In this document: one piece after another, positions 52,185 through 60,233 of the stretch
Position numbering within the stretch: position 1 is the first letter of the stretch
Layout of the letters: the number at the start of each line of letters is the position of its first letter
DNA from: Mesobacillus jeotgali
Lineage (GTDB): Bacteria; Bacillota; Bacilli; Bacillales; Cytobacillaceae
Assembly (NCBI RefSeq): GCF_014856545.2
Contig: NZ_CP109811.1
Location: 1,110,001 to 1,174,000, forward strand
DNA length: 64,000 nt
Direction: 5' to 3'
Notes under the pieces: model-generated
Database searches by the model: none
What the model was told of the DNA's origin: nothing
What the model saw: the letters and a program-made list of their open reading frames with translations, nothing else
Made by a program: the position numbers and the translations under genes

Positions 52185-54184
52185 GTACAGGAAAAAGACT
52201 GTTCAAATATGCGTTAAACTATAAGAAAATCATCCTGATTGCCCTGGCAATGCTGACGGTCGCTGTTGTCGCAGACCTTGCGGGACCGTTCATCGCCAAA
52301 CGGATGATTGATAATCATATTTTAGGAATTGAGTCAGTTTGGTACGAAACCGAGGCTGGGGATGGTGCCGTTGAATACAATGGGAGTTTTTATTCAAAAG
52401 ATAGCGGCACAGGCAGCACAGATTCTGCACGAATTTTTCAGGTCGGAAGGAATTTTGTCTTTGTGGATGGTGAAATTGAATTCGATGGAAGCAGAAGCTA
52501 CGAGGATGGGATGCTGACTATCAGTAAAGGTTCACAAGCAGCACAATATGAAGCAGAGATACTGTCGGGCGATGATTTAATGAGTTTTTACAAGCCGGAA
52601 ATCCCAAATATTATAAAGCTGCTATCGTTTTATTTCGGTTTGCTGGTCATTGCGTCCATCTTTCAATATGGACAGAGATTTTATCTGCAAAAGTCAGCCA
52701 ACAGGATCATCCAGAAGCTGAGGGAGGATGTCTTCAGGCAAATCCAGAGGCTTCCGATCCAGTATTTTGACAACCTTCCTGCAGGGAAGGTCGTTGCCAG
52801 GATCACGAATGATACAGAGGCAATCCGTGAATTGTATGTCACCGTCCTGTCAACGTTCTTTACAAGCTTCATTTATATTACCGGCATCTATATTGCCTTG
52901 TTCATCCTGAATGCGAAACTTGCAGCGATATGTTTGCTGCTATTGCCAATCTTGTTTGTATGGGCAAAGCTTTACCGTAAATACGCATCAAAATATAATC
53001 ATGTCATTCGCTCTAGAGTCAGTGACATCAACGGGATGATCAATGAATCAATCCAGGGCATGAGCATCATTCAGGCCTTCAGCCGCGAGAAAGAAACACA
53101 GCAGGACTTCGAGACACTTAATAAGGAGCACTTTACTTATCAGAATAAATTGTTGAGCTTGAATTCCTCTACCTCACATAATCTAGTGGGAGTGTTAAGA
53201 AACATCGTCTTTGTGGCGTTCATCTGGTATTTTGGCGGCGAAGCGCTTCAGCCATCTTCCGCCATTTCACTCGGGATGCTCTACGCGTTCGTAGATTATA
53301 TTAACCGGCTGTTCAATCCTGTCCAGGGAATCGTCAACCAGCTGGCTAATCTTGAGCAGGCGCTGGTTGCCGGAGAGCGGGTGTTCAAACTGATGGATGA
53401 GGAAGGAATCGATGTAAGTGAAGAAGAGATTCCCCGCTACAAAGGAAATGTCATCTTCGATCATGTTTCCTTCGGCTACAAAGAAGGAGAATATGTCCTG
53501 AAGGATCTTTGTTTTGAAGCAAATCAGGGTGAAACCGTAGCACTTGTTGGCCATACGGGATCAGGAAAAAGCTCGATCATGAACCTGTTATTCAGGTTTT
53601 ACGATCCCCAGGAAGGAAAGATCTTGATCGATGGCATGGATATTGCGGAAATGCCGAGACAGACATTACGAAAGCATATGGGAATCGTCCTCCAGGATCC
53701 TTTCCTTTTTACCGGTACAATCGCCTCCAACGTCAGCCTTGATCATCCTGACATCACAAGGGAAACGGTTGAGAAAGCGCTGGCCAGTGTTGGGGCAGAC
53801 CGCGTTCTGAAGAATCTTGAAAAAGGGTACGATGAACCGGTGATTGAAAAGGGCAGTACACTGTCAAGCGGGCAGAGACAGCTGGTTTCTTTTGCAAGGG
53901 CATTGGCCTTCGACCCGGCTATTCTGATTCTTGATGAAGCGACATCGAGCATTGATACCGAGACAGAAGCGATCATCCAGGAAGCAATGGATGTGCTTAA
54001 GGAAGGCAGGACGACCTTCATTATCGCCCACCGGCTGTCTACCATCCGCAATGCTGACCAGATCCTGGTACTGGACCGCGGGCGGATTGTTGAAAAAGGA
54101 AACCATGATCAGCTGATGGAGCTCAAAGGCAAGTACTATCAAATGTATCAGCTCCAGTTGGGCAATAAAGTTAAGGCAGGTTAG
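52181..54184 (+). CDS. bmrD: Heterodimeric multidrug ABC exporter, consensus-site subunit (BmrD)
   Basis: 667 residues. Between the first two transmembrane helices is an extracellular insertion of about 90 residues (from ESVWYETEAGDGAVEY), as in B. subtilis BmrD. The NBD has Walker A GHTGSGKSS, a signature with one change (LSSGQRQ) and a canonical Walker B with Glu586 (LDEATSS). Together with BmrC one active and one degenerate ATP site are formed. Start ATG overlaps the bmrC stop. Confidence 0.9.
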   Translation: MSTGKRLFKYALNYKKIILIALAMLTVAVVADLAGPFIAKRMIDNHILGIESVWYETEAGDGAVEYNGSFYSKDSGTGSTDSARIFQVGRNFVFVDGEIEFDGSRSYEDGMLTISKGSQAAQYEAEILSGDDLMSFYKPEIPNIIKLLSFYFGLLVIASIFQYGQRFYLQKSANRIIQKLREDVFRQIQRLPIQYFDNLPAGKVVARITNDTEAIRELYVTVLSTFFTSFIYITGIYIALFILNAKLAAICLLLLPILFVWAKLYRKYASKYNHVIRSRVSDINGMINESIQGMSIIQAFSREKETQQDFETLNKEHFTYQNKLLSLNSSTSHNLVGVLRNIVFVAFIWYFGGEALQPSSAISLGMLYAFVDYINRLFNPVQGIVNQLANLEQALVAGERVFKLMDEEGIDVSEEEIPRYKGNVIFDHVSFGYKEGEYVLKDLCFEANQGETVALVGHTGSGKSSIMNLLFRFYDPQEGKILIDGMDIAEMPRQTLRKHMGIVLQDPFLFTGTIASNVSLDHPDITRETVEKALASVGADRVLKNLEKGYDEPVIEKGSTLSSGQRQLVSFARALAFDPAILILDEATSSIDTETEAIIQEAMDVLKEGRTTFIIAHRLSTIRNADQILVLDRGRIVEKGNHDQLMELKGKYYQMYQLQLGNKVKAG

Positions 54185-54185
54185 A

Positions 54186-54222
54186 AAAATTCACACCCAT
54201 TATTGGGTGTGGATTTTCTTTT
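54186..54222 (+). terminator. Terminator of bmrCD
   Basis: AAAATTCACACCCA pairs with TGGGTGTGGATTTT, followed by CTTTTTG. Confidence 0.8.
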
Positions 54223-54369
54223 TGGATGATGTGTCATTGGGTTCTTTATATGAGAAACATCACTGCGAATTCTGGTTTTGTCACAGAATGTTACGAAACC
54301 CTCCCGTTGCCATCTGGCCTCCTGTGGTAATTTAATAATAAACACATATAAATTCAGGAGGTTGTCAAG

Positions 54370-54453
54370 ATGGCGGAGTTCGCAGTAACATTAAGCATCG
54401 CAAGCATCATGATCCTGGGCTATTATATAGGCTATGCAATTTATAAGGCATAA
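54370..54453 (+). CDS. 27-residue single-helix membrane peptide
   Basis: MAEFAVTLSIASIMILGYY then IGYAIYKA: one transmembrane helix with an acidic start and a Lys near the C-terminus. ATG follows AGGAGGTTGTCAAG and a terminator lies 25 bp downstream, so it has its own unit. Small respiratory-subunit-like peptides look similar, but no assignment is made. Confidence 0.6.
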   Translation: MAEFAVTLSIASIMILGYYIGYAIYKA

Positions 54454-54477
54454 TCGGGAGCAAAAATAGACATAATG

Positions 54478-54520
54478 AAAAGCGGAAACAGCATTCATGG
54501 CTGCTTCCGCTTTTTTCGTC
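54478..54520 (+). terminator. Terminator of the 27-residue peptide gene
   Basis: AAGCGGAAACAGC pairs with GCTGCTTCCGCTT (one mismatch), followed by TTTT. Confidence 0.8.
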
Positions 54521-54624
54521 CATTAAAATGCACTTTTCTGTAATTTATTCTTAATAACAGTTATCCTAGAGGCGAAAATGTTTTAAATGTTTTGATAAGT
54601 TAATAATTAGATTGAGGAGGGATC

Positions 54625-56007
54625 GTGTTGTCAGAATATCGAGTTGAAAGAGATACGATTGGTGAAATCAAGGTGCCATCAGATAAATACTGGGGTGCAC
54701 AAACACAGCGCAGCAAACAGAATTTCAAGATCGGGACAGAAAAAATGCCGATTGAAGTGATTTATGCTTTTGCCGAAGTCAAGAAAGCTGCAGCCAATGT
54801 GAATGCAGGTTCAGGAAAGCTGGCAGAAGTAAAAGCTAAGGCAATCGAGGCAGCCTGTGATGAAGTAATTTCCGGGAAATTCGATACCCATTTTCCGTTA
54901 GTCGTATGGCAGACGGGAAGCGGAACTCAATCCAATATGAACGTGAATGAAGTGGTCGCAAGAAGGGCGAATGAACTGCTCGCAGGTCAAGGGTCAGATG
55001 AAAAAATCCACCCGAACGATGATGTCAACATGTCACAAAGCTCGAACGATACATTCCCGACAGCGATGCATATTGCCGCGGTAAAAAAGGTGACAAGTGA
55101 AGTTCTGCCTTCACTGGAGCTCTTCAAAGAAACTTTAAAGAGAAAAGAACAGGAATTCAATGACATCATAAAAATCGGCAGGACACACCTCCAGGACGCG
55201 ACTCCATTGACACTGGGACAGGAAATCAGCGGCTGGAGAGCCATGCTTGAAAAGAATGAGCAGATGATTAAGGATGGACTGAAATACGTCCGGGATTTAG
55301 CGATTGGCGGGACGGCTGTAGGAACAGGGATCAATGCCGCGAAGGATTTTGGGGAACAGGTAGCGAAGCAGCTTACTGCACAAACAGATGAGACATTCCA
55401 TTCCGCTCCTAACAAATTCCATGCATTGACTTCACACGACGAAATCGTATTCCTTCATGGAGCATTAAAAGGGCTCGCAGCAGACTTAATGAAAATTGCT
55501 AATGATGTTCGCTGGCTGGCAAGCGGACCAAGAAGCGGGATTGGTGAACTTTCGATACCAGCAAATGAACCGGGCAGTTCGATTATGCCTGGTAAGGTCA
55601 ATCCCACCCAAAGCGAAGCGCTGACAATGGTGGCGACACAGGTTTTCGGCAATGATGCCACAATTGGTTTTGCCGCAAGCCAGGGGAATTTTGAACTGAA
55701 TGTATTTAAACCAGTTATTATTTATAACTTCCTGCAAAGCGCCAAGCTGTTGGCAGATGGAATGAGGTCGTTCAATGATAACTGTGCGGAAGGAATTGAG
55801 GCAAACCTGGATGTGATTGCTGGCCATGTTGAGCGGTCATTAATGCTTGTAACTGCTTTGAATCCTCACATTGGTTATGAAAAAGCAGCGGAAATCGCCA
55901 AGCTCGCCTTCAAAGAAAATACAACTTTGAAGGAAGCTGCGATAAAAACAGGTTATCTGACATCAGAGCAATATGATGAGTGGGTTAAGCCTGAAAAGAT
56001 GATTTAA
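54625..56007 (+). CDS. fumC: Fumarate hydratase class II
   Basis: 460 residues of the class II fumarase fold. The signature [15 protein letters not shown] lies at about residues 315-330, with catalytic-loop and substrate residues in [13 protein letters not shown] (about 97-109), [11 protein letters not shown] and [16 protein letters not shown]. It interconverts fumarate and malate in the TCA cycle, without an iron-sulfur cluster. GTG at 54625 or TTG at 54628 may be used; GGAGG is 4 and 7 nt upstream respectively. Monocistronic. Confidence 0.93.
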   Translation: MLSEYRVERDTIGEIKVPSDKYWGAQTQRSKQNFKIGTEKMPIEVIYAFAEVKKAAANVNAGSGKLAEVKAKAIEAACDEVISGKFDTHFPLVVWQTGSGTQSNMNVNEVVARRANELLAGQGSDEKIHPNDDVNMSQSSNDTFPTAMHIAAVKKVTSEVLPSLELFKETLKRKEQEFNDIIKIGRTHLQDATPLTLGQEISGWRAMLEKNEQMIKDGLKYVRDLAIGGTAVGTGINAAKDFGEQVAKQLTAQTDETFHSAPNKFHALTSHDEIVFLHGALKGLAADLMKIANDVRWLASGPRSGIGELSIPANEPGSSIMPGKVNPTQSEALTMVATQVFGNDATIGFAASQGNFELNVFKPVIIYNFLQSAKLLADGMRSFNDNCAEGIEANLDVIAGHVERSLMLVTALNPHIGYEKAAEIAKLAFKENTTLKEAAIKTGYLTSEQYDEWVKPEKMI

Positions 56008-56091
56008 CACCTGATGGTAGAATATAAACGAGACTGCATAGGGGTATAAATGTTCATGGCTCCCATTTTCGTGGGCGGAAGCCTTCCAAAT

Positions 56092-56118
56092 TAAAAGGCC
56101 CCCTATTAAAGGGGGCCT
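56092..56118 (-). terminator. Terminator of the alpha/beta SASP gene
   Basis: AGGCCCCC and GGGGGCCT form an 8-bp GC stem with a 7-nt loop; on the minus strand it is followed by TTTTAATTT. Confidence 0.8.
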
Positions 56119-56151
56119 AAGCCATTCTATTTAATTATTGTTGATTACAAT

Positions 56152-56355
56152 TTAGCGTGCAGAACCACCAAGTTGTTGCTCAGCCATTTGAACTAGGCGC
56201 TTAGTGATTTCTCCACCAACAGATCCGTTAGCGCGAGAAGTAGTTTCTCCACCAAGTTGTACGCCAAATTCTGTAGCGATTTCGTACTTCATTTGATCAA
56301 GAGCTTGTTGAACACCAGGAACTAATAATTGATTAGAGTTGTTACTGCTAGCCAT
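56152..56355 (-). CDS. Alpha/beta-type small acid-soluble spore protein
   Basis: 67 residues starting [21 protein letters not shown] at the ATG after AAGGAGGAAATATTA; the longer frame runs through the tRNA-like region. The GPR cleavage site region (ATEFGVQLG, Glu-Phe-Gly) and the second helix ([20 protein letters not shown]) are diagnostic. These proteins coat spore DNA and protect it from UV damage. The only good promoter is a sigma-G site about 220 bp upstream, beyond two tRNA-like elements. Confidence 0.95.
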   Translation of the reverse strand: MASSNNSNQLLVPGVQQALDQMKYEIATEFGVQLGGETTSRANGSVGGEITKRLVQMAEQQLGGSAR

Positions 56356-56391
56356 TAATATTTCCTCCTTTGTGTTTTTCAAAGTTGTATT

Positions 56392-56448
56392 TGGGTTAGT
56401 ATTGGATTCGAACCAATCATGACTTTTGCCATGCCTCCTGGTTAACCC
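56392..56448 (-). ncRNA. tRNA-like element TL2 in the SASP leader
   Basis: On the minus strand GGGTTA (from 56448) pairs with TAACCC (56398-56393). Inside is a perfect T-arm: ATTGG, loop TTCGAAT, CCAAT (56417-56401). A central hairpin CATGGC/GTCATG takes the place of an anticodon arm. There is no D-arm; about 57 nt in all, no CCA. Confidence 0.55.
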
Positions 56449-56460
56449 TCGATAGGTAAT

Positions 56461-56521
56461 TGGCTGGGCTAGCCGGAATTGCACCGGCGCGCGTAATAGC
56501 TGCCTTCTAAGGCTTAACCCA
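56461..56521 (-). ncRNA. tRNA-like element TL1 in the SASP leader, with encoded CCA
   Basis: On the minus strand a 7-bp acceptor-like stem TGGGTTA/TAGCCCA (one G-U) is followed by GCCA, i.e. a discriminator G and CCA. A T-arm GCCGG, TGCAATT, CCGGC lies next to it; its loop differs from the T-loop consensus only at position 55. A 4-bp GCCT/AGGC hairpin replaces the D/anticodon region. Total 61 nt. Confidence 0.55.
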
Positions 56522-56578
56522 ATGTTTTGTTGCGCTTGTTGCTGCTGCGTTGTTTTCTGTTGCTGTTTTATTAATAAC

Positions 56579-56607
56579 TAGTATGTTTTGTTTTGAGAAG
56601 TTTATGC
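56579..56607 (-). promoter_or_regulatory. Sigma-G promoter of the tRNA-like/SASP transcript
   Basis: On the minus strand GCATA (56607-56603), 17 bp, then CATACTA (56585-56579). This matches the forespore sigma-G consensus (GMATR, CATNHTA) very well. Predicted start near 56572 gives a 217-nt leader carrying both tRNA-like elements. Confidence 0.72.
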
Positions 56608-56709
56608 GCTAATGAATTAAGGTAATTAATTCCAAAATAACACTCCTACATAACCATTTCCAATCAACACAAACTATCTATAGCAGTTAAGCAGAAAGGA
56701 TTGAAGAGA

Positions 56710-56952
56710 ATGGGTATGTGCCCGATTTGCAATGGCTTCAAAAACATCACTCCATCGTGTCCAAACTGCAGCAGCAGTATGGAGAACAATGGACGCGAAG
56801 CGGATTTTTATGATGATTACAGCCCTTATATGCCAATCGATCAAATGAAGCTTGAAGATGGATATCCAACTGATTATGCTGAAGGGGAATGCCCGCATCT
56901 GTTCAAATGTCCAGATTGTGGGTCAAGTAAGGTGTTCTTGATTAAAGAATGA
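56710..56952 (+). CDS. Small zinc-ribbon protein
   Basis: 80 residues from the ATG at 56710 (9-10 nt after AAAGGA). Two pairs of CxxC at the N-terminus (MCPICNGF, PSCPNCSS) and one CxxC near the C-terminus (FKCPDCGSS) plus a Cys-His (GECPHLF) suggest two zinc ribbons separated by an acidic Asp/Tyr-rich linker (DFYDDYSPYMP). Function unknown; nucleic-acid or protein binding is usual for such folds. Ends in a terminator shared with msmX. Confidence 0.7.
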   Translation: MGMCPICNGFKNITPSCPNCSSSMENNGREADFYDDYSPYMPIDQMKLEDGYPTDYAEGECPHLFKCPDCGSSKVFLIKE

Positions 56953-56966
56953 GGCTTGGTTATATG

Positions 56967-57000
56967 AAAAAAAGCAACCGCAGGCTGCGGTTGCTTTTTA
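56967..57000. terminator. Bidirectional terminator between the zinc-ribbon gene and msmX
   Basis: AAAAAGCAACCGCAG and CTGCGGTTGCTTTTT form a 15-bp stem; A- and T-runs serve both directions. Confidence 0.88.
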
Positions 57001-57004
57001 AATA

Positions 57005-58105
57005 TTAAGGGCGGATTCTTCTTTCTGTTTCAGCGTCAAAGAAGTGGACCTTGTTCATATCAAATGCCAATTCGATGACTTGGCCTGGTGATACATCTGT
57101 ACGTGAATCAACACGAGCAACAAAATCCTGGCCTTCGAATTGAGAGTAAATCATTGTTTCAGCACCAGTTAATTCAGATACTTCAACAGTCGCCTTAATA
57201 GTAGCGCCCTGGGATGCATCGATGAATACTGGCTCGTCGTGAAGATCTTCCGGTCTAACACCAAGGATGATGTCCTTGCCAACATAGCCTTGGGCACGAA
57301 GAACTTTCATTTTTCCTTCTGGAATAGCAATTGAAGAGTTGTTGACTGTGAATTTGCCTTCTTCAAGCTTGCCAGTAAAGAAGTTCATGGAAGGTGATCC
57401 TATGAAACCGCCAACGAAGACGTTCTCTGGATTTTCGTAAACTTCCTTAGGAGCTCCAACCTGCTGGATAATACCATCTTTCATGACTACAAGGCGCGTT
57501 GCCATTGTCATCGCTTCTGTCTGGTCATGCGTTACGTAAATAGTCGTTGTATCAAGACGGCGGTGAAGCTTTGCAATTTCAGCACGCATTTGTACACGAA
57601 GCTTTGCGTCAAGGTTTGATAATGGCTCATCCATCAAGAATACCTTTGCGTCACGGACAATAGCACGTCCTAAAGCAACACGCTGACGCTGACCACCTGA
57701 AAGAGCTTTTGGCTTACGATCTAGATAAGGCTCAAGACCAAGGATCTTTGCAGCTTCTTTAACGCGGCGATCGATTTCGTCCTTAGGGAACTTGCGAAGC
57801 TTCAATCCGAATGCCATGTTATCGTAAACAGTCATATGCGGATATAGTGCATAGTTCTGGAAAACCATCGCAATGTCACGATCCTTAGGAGGAACGTCAT
57901 TCACGCGCTTGCCATCGATGTAGAAATCACCTTTTGAGATTTCTTCAAGACCCGCGATCATACGAAGTGTCGTCGATTTACCGCAGCCAGATGGGCCAAC
58001 GAATACGATGAATTCTTTATCCTGGATATGAAGGTTGAAATCCTCTACAGCTGTGACTTTGTTATCATAAATTTTATAAATATTGTCTAATTTTAACTCG
58101 GCCAT
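57005..58105 (-). CDS. msmX: Multi-sugar ABC transporter ATPase MsmX
   Basis: 366 residues. Walker A GPSGCGKST (37-45), Q-loop VFQNYALYPHM, signature LSGGQRQRV and Walker B VFLMDEPLSNLDAKLR are canonical. A C-terminal MalK-type regulatory domain follows (VGGFIGSPSMNFF, ILGVRPEDLHDEP). In B. subtilis MsmX energises several sugar importers encoded elsewhere, which fits its isolated position here. The ATG follows GGGAGGCTAAAAAA. Confidence 0.9.
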   Translation of the reverse strand: MAELKLDNIYKIYDNKVTAVEDFNLHIQDKEFIVFVGPSGCGKSTTLRMIAGLEEISKGDFYIDGKRVNDVPPKDRDIAMVFQNYALYPHMTVYDNMAFGLKLRKFPKDEIDRRVKEAAKILGLEPYLDRKPKALSGGQRQRVALGRAIVRDAKVFLMDEPLSNLDAKLRVQMRAEIAKLHRRLDTTTIYVTHDQTEAMTMATRLVVMKDGIIQQVGAPKEVYENPENVFVGGFIGSPSMNFFTGKLEEGKFTVNNSSIAIPEGKMKVLRAQGYVGKDIILGVRPEDLHDEPVFIDASQGATIKATVEVSELTGAETMIYSQFEGQDFVARVDSRTDVSPGQVIELAFDMNKVHFFDAETERRIRP

Positions 58106-58243
58106 TTTTTTTAGCCTCCCTGTATGTTTGTCTACAAAAACAGTTTAGCGGAAATGACCTGAAACAATCATCGGCAGGGTGCACAAAAATAATGTAAGCC
58201 CTTTTATGCAATTTGTTTAATACATTTGCACCAGTGTATTGAA

Positions 58244-59143
58244 TCAGCGCAACTCCTCATAAAGGCTTGCAAGGTAGACAACAACTGCCGCATCAAAATC
58301 CTTCAAGTTGACGCCGGTCTTTTCCATGAATTTGTCCAATCTATACTGAAGTGTATTTCGGTGGACATAAAGTTTTTTGGCCGAAAGAGAAGCGTTAGAA
58401 TTGCTTTCCAGAAAAGTTTTAATCGTAGCCATTAATTCTTTATCTTCTTCAAATGCCTCAAGGATTGAAAATTCAAGAATGTTTTTTAGATAATCAGGCA
58501 AATGTGTCGCTAACAGCATCGGAAACGCCTTTTCAAACGTGTTTACAACATCACGAGTAGTAAGACTGATTAATTCCTCGAACACCTGCTTTTCTCTATC
58601 GAAAAAGTGAGGGAGCTGCGCAGTAACTTTTTGAAATTTGCCGATATAAAAGGAGATTTTAACAAAAAAATCACTTTCAAATGTTGAGGCAATAGAATAA
58701 AGTTCTTCAGCGCTTTCCGACACTTCCTTTTTTTCTTCAATAATGATTCCAAATGTGCTGTGAATCCAGATGATGGTATGGTCAGGAAAAAATCCGTTTA
58801 AAGCTTCATGGATTCCCTCTGTTTCCATATCTTTTACCTGAAGCCGGAACTGAATGAAACGGACTTCATCGGCGTCTTCGGACGGCATTTCACCACCATG
58901 GAAGAGAAATTGGTTCCAGGAGTGGGCTGCCCCAGACAAATGTGTATTATTTTCCGGCTCGACAAAATGGAACAAATTTTTCATGAGATCTAGCTGGCTT
59001 TCCGAAACTTTATCCTTAGGAATTCCGATCCACATAGGCCTGGCATCGGCCTCTTTAAACCAATAGTAATCAGCAGAGGGATCTGCTGGTATATTTTCTT
59101 GCGTGACAGATTCAGGAAAATAAGATAATATTTTATTAATCAT
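58244..59143 (-). CDS. PucR/CdaR-type helix-turn-helix regulator
   Basis: 299 residues from the ATG after GAGGATACTTAT; the longer frame has no ribosome site. The C-terminal PucR HTH is diagnostic: TIKTFLESNSNASLSAKKLYVHRNTLQYRLDKFME, described here by its key VHRNTLQYRLDK block (about 265-276). The N-terminal 220 residues show no clear sensor fold (two Trp-rich segments, YYWFKEADARPMWIG). It may sense a metabolite; the target is unknown. Divergent from the CstR-like gene. Confidence 0.75.
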   Translation of the reverse strand: MINKILSYFPESVTQENIPADPSADYYWFKEADARPMWIGIPKDKVSESQLDLMKNLFHFVEPENNTHLSGAAHSWNQFLFHGGEMPSEDADEVRFIQFRLQVKDMETEGIHEALNGFFPDHTIIWIHSTFGIIIEEKKEVSESAEELYSIASTFESDFFVKISFYIGKFQKVTAQLPHFFDREKQVFEELISLTTRDVVNTFEKAFPMLLATHLPDYLKNILEFSILEAFEEDKELMATIKTFLESNSNASLSAKKLYVHRNTLQYRLDKFMEKTGVNLKDFDAAVVVYLASLYEELR

Positions 59144-59263
59144 ATAAGTATCCTCAGATTTAATTTGATAAAAGCTGACATATCTTTTATTATAACAGGT
59201 GAAGCTTTTAAATGTTAAATCATGCATAGAGCTGCCAACTGGTAGAAAAAAGGGAAAAATGTT

Positions 59264-59292
59264 GGTATAATAGATACAATACGGGGTACCGT
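59264..59292 (+). promoter_or_regulatory. Promoter and inverted repeat at the CstR-like gene
   Basis: TATAAT at about 59265-59270 is followed by TACGG, GGTA, CCGTA (59279-59292), a small inverted repeat at the transcription start. CsoR-family repressors often bind G/C-tract palindromes here, so autoregulation is plausible. Confidence 0.45.
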
Positions 59293-59310
59293 AAGAGAGA
59301 GGTGTAGGAA

Positions 59311-59571
59311 ATGGAATACACAACAGAAATGAAAAATCGTTTGAAGCGATTAGAGGGCCAGGTACGTGGAGTCATTCGCATGATGGAAGAAGAGAATCAC
59401 TGCAAGGATGTTGTTACTCAATTATCAGCTGTCCGTTCCGCAGTAGACCGCGCGATTGGTTTCATTGTCGCAAAAAACCTTGAATCTTGCATTACTGAAG
59501 CAGCACAGGAAGGCAAAGATGCCGACGAAGCGATCAAAGATGCAGTGAATATGATTGTAAAAAGCAGGTAA
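59311..59571 (+). CDS. CsoR-family persulfide-sensor-like repressor (CstR/YrkD type)
   Basis: 86 residues, all helical. LKRLEGQVRGVIRMMEE and CKDVVTQLSAVRSAVDRA define the CsoR family. The metal-site position that is His in copper CsoR is Asn (AKNLESC), leaving only two cysteines (Cys31, Cys60 region), as in CstR, the persulfide sensor. It is thus more likely to respond to reactive sulfur than copper. No sulfur-detoxification genes (cstA, cstB, sqr, tauE) are beside it, so the regulated genes lie elsewhere. Confidence 0.75.
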   Translation: MEYTTEMKNRLKRLEGQVRGVIRMMEEENHCKDVVTQLSAVRSAVDRAIGFIVAKNLESCITEAAQEGKDADEAIKDAVNMIVKSR

Positions 59572-59608
59572 GACACCAGCATCCTTTTTAGGATGTGGTG
59601 TCTTTTTT
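59571..59608 (+). terminator. Terminator of the CstR-like gene
   Basis: GACACCAGCATCC pairs with GGATGTGGTGTC (one mismatch), followed by TTTTTTT. Confidence 0.85.
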
Positions 59609-59793
59609 TATTTGTTTGGCGGGTCTTCAGGATAAAATTCATGGCTTTCCCCAATATTGGGTGTGCTGTCCAATCTATGTACAGTACCACCGGCCATGCC
59701 TTCGTTGATCATCCGGTCAACATCGACATAAACTTCATCCCGTCCCTCATATTTCAGGTCCTCAGCAAACTTCTTGCCGCGTTTGTGCTTCAT
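59608..59793 (-). CDS. Small hypothetical protein
   Basis: 61 residues; the ATG is preceded by GAAGGAGGATTCC. Basic N-terminus (MKHKRGKKFAEDLKYEGRDE), acidic middle (VYVDVDRMINEGMAGG) and Pro-rich end (EFYPEDPPNK). No hydrophobic segment. It resembles small spore-formation proteins in composition but I do not recognise a family. Confidence 0.65.
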   Translation of the reverse strand: MKHKRGKKFAEDLKYEGRDEVYVDVDRMINEGMAGGTVHRLDSTPNIGESHEFYPEDPPNK

Positions 59794-59851
59794 GGAATCC
59801 TCCTTCAATGTTTTTATGCTTAGAATTCCGGAAAAGGACTAGAAACATACA

Positions 59852-60064
59852 TCACTTGTCATATACATGGAAGAGCATCAGCTCGTGGATTTGCTCTTTC
59901 AGCTGATTCATATTCTCGTCAGAAGGCTGTTCAGAGGTCCACTGAATATCCCCATTCTGATGATAAATTCCCGTAAACTTTTGCTTTTTAAAATAAAATG
60001 AGAAATGCCAGCCTGGCATATCCTTATTCTCAAATAGTGATTTGAATTGGAAATGAGTAATCAA
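59852..60064 (-). CDS. yheE: YheE-like protein (DUF5342)
   Basis: 70 residues, TTG start after GGGGGATTCAGG. MITHFQFKSLFENKDMPGWH, FYFKKQKFTGIYHQNGDIQW match B. subtilis YheE by recollection. Position just downstream of the YheC/D genes supports this. Function unknown; soluble. Confidence 0.72.
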   Translation of the reverse strand: MITHFQFKSLFENKDMPGWHFSFYFKKQKFTGIYHQNGDIQWTSEQPSDENMNQLKEQIHELMLFHVYDK

Positions 60065-60233
60065 CCTGAATCCCCCTCTTATAGATGTCTTTTCATTATT
60101 ATATAGTATTCAAGCACGTAGAAGCGCAGATAATTACTTTGGAATAACAGTTGTTATTTTGAAGGCGATGATAAAGGCATTAAAAATGAGCCGCATTTTC
60201 CTGGGCGGCCCACAATTTTTAACTGTATCTCTA

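Noticed and set aside
56392..56521. Ordinary tRNA genes upstream of the SASP
   Set aside because: Both elements are about 57-61 nt, lack a D-arm and a standard 7-nt anticodon loop, and cannot be canonical tRNAs.
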